From Prorocentrum cordatum (lineage: Eukaryota > Sar > Dinophyceae > Prorocentrales > Prorocentraceae), in contig CAUYUJ010019259.1 of assembly GCA_963575745.1 (NCBI GenBank), forward strand, positions 328,589-392,588: a DNA stretch of 64,000 nucleotides, in the 5' to 3' direction. The notes under the pieces are model-generated. The model saw only the letters and a list, made by a program, of their open reading frames with translations, was not told where the DNA came from and did no database searches. Both the position numbers and the translations under genes were made by a program. Shown one piece after another: positions 62,921 to 64,000 of the stretch; the stretch's first letter is position 1; the number at the start of each line of letters is the position of its first letter.

Positions 62921-63335
62921 GGAGGTCTCCACGTGAATGCATCGCAGCGTTCGGTTGCCTCATGCTGATCTGTGCAAGCGAGATCAGAGCCAGCGCGCGC
63001 TGTCCGCCGCGTTTATTGGCGGCAGGCCGCGCTTCTGGCTGGCCACAGCCTCAGTTGGTTGCCGAGTTCCCGATGATGGGCCGTTTGGTTTTGGCGGCAA
63101 CAGCTTCACAGCCAGGTCCAAATAAACATCGTAATATGATTGCTTCTTTTGCAGAAGTGCACAAGCAACACATCATTAACACATAAAGCCTCACTCCAGA
63201 GCTGAAACGAAATCCAACGAATGCAGATCAGTGGACCAATCCATCCATGAGGCCACTCATCCATCCATCTATCAATCCACCCAAAGATCCACCCACCCAT
63301 CATTTCAACAGCACAGCTATCCAGCCGCCTTCTCT
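62921..63335. other. Unassigned sequence
   Basis: CCATCCAT and CCACCCA words occur at 63240-63300. No gene is recognised. Confidence 0.35.
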
Positions 63336-63339
63336 TCCT

Positions 63340-63448
63340 CCTCCTCCATCTCCTCCTCCTCCTCCTCCTCCTCCTCCTCCTCCTCCTCCTCCTCCTCCTC
63401 CTCCCCCTCCCCCTCCTCCTCCTCCTCCTCCTCATCCTCCTCCTCGTC
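63340..63448. repeat. (TCC)n microsatellite
   Basis: Nearly pure TCC. Confidence 0.9.
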
Positions 63449-63870
63449 CATCTGGTTATTCGTTTTCTGCCTATCTGTCCGCTACCTTCCACCCATTCAT
63501 CCAAGCTGGTCTTACCCAGCGATCACATGCCCGCCAACCTTTTCGCTCTCGGGCGGCCCAGGCTCCGGACACAAGCTCCCTCTGGGCACCGCTGGGGCCC
63601 CTGGCAGGGCGCCGGATTTTCGAGCCACATCGCGCCGCATCGGCACGCGCAACACCTCGAATCAGCTCTTCGCCGCGTCTGTCTGAACCTGAGTGGGCCG
63701 TCCTGGTGGTCCCATTCATCCAGCCCGTGCGCCCGCGGACTCTTGGGCATCTGGACTTCATCCATCTCCCGTCCAGGTTTTGCCTGTCCGTCAGTTCACC
63801 CACCACATCCTTGTCCTGTGCACCTCCGCGCAGGAACAGGAGCACGAGCACCCCCCAAAAGTCATCATCA
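63449..63870. other. Unassigned sequence
   Basis: Open frames on both strands without motifs. Confidence 0.3.
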
Positions 63871-63872
63871 TC

Positions 63873-63888
63873 ATGAGCAACACCATCG

Positions 63889-63930
<42 letters not shown>

Positions 63931-64000
63931 GCATCATTATCATCGTCATCGTCATCATCATCATCATCATCGTCATCGTCATCGTCATCATGATCATATC
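63873..64000. repeat. (CAT)n array running off the window
   Basis: ATCATC/GTCATC triplets continue to the last base, so the array's end is not seen. Confidence 0.9.

Overview
The window reads as nuclear DNA of a dinoflagellate. The strongest evidence is an exact copy of the 22-nt dinoflagellate spliced leader (CCGTAGCC...GGCTCAAG core) at 43244-43265. Diverged copies lie at 13625-13646 (minus) and 42157-42178 (plus), with a weaker one at 22069-22088 (minus). The rest fits: very GC-rich, gene-poor sequence packed with trinucleotide arrays, minisatellites, small inverted-repeat elements and decayed non-LTR retroelements, and two intron-bearing genes. The genus cannot be fixed from the sequence; a Prorocentrum-like or similar core dinoflagellate is only a guess.

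Two host genes are supported. At 39686-41491 (+) a three-exon gene encodes a 402-residue ATP-grasp-fold protein. At 51808-56617 (+) two exons encode a 610-residue protein with a chalcone-isomerase-like domain, a PH domain split by a 3-kb intron, and a C-terminal membrane anchor. Both have a plausible trans-splice acceptor shortly before the ATG. No shared pathway between them is visible.

Mobile coding sequence makes up most of the remainder. About 22.1-15.95 kb (-) is a nearly complete non-LTR element: ORF1 with zinc finger and coiled coil, then endonuclease, reverse transcriptase, Cys/His motif and RNase H, with several stops and frameshifts. About 33.6-30.0 kb (-) is a more decayed RT-RNase H element. 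43.24-45.09 kb (+) is an SL-headed copy of an ORF1-endonuclease unit cut off inside the endonuclease. 13.65-12.39 kb (-) is an SL-headed, intron-free frameshifted retrocopy of an unidentified Lys-rich/acidic protein. A gene-like Gln/Ala-rich frame lies at 36.3-35.3 kb (-), and weak coding fragments at 5.7-7.0 kb (+).

The non-coding layout is: 0-5 kb, inverted-repeat elements, a long palindrome and (GGA)n/(GAT)n arrays; 7-12 kb, (GAT)n, (GGA)n, (GTT)n and an 11-bp CGACCCACCCG array; 14-15.7 kb, three inverted-repeat families; 22.9-24.3 kb, a duplicated 11-bp AGCTTTAGCTT satellite; 26-29.3 kb, tandem repeats; 45-51 kb, inverted-repeat elements, (CCA)n and an insertion flanked by 60-bp direct repeats; 56.7-64 kb, (GGA)n, (GAT)n, dispersed repeats and (CAT)n. 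Most long open frames in the window are simple-sequence artefacts and are not annotated as genes.
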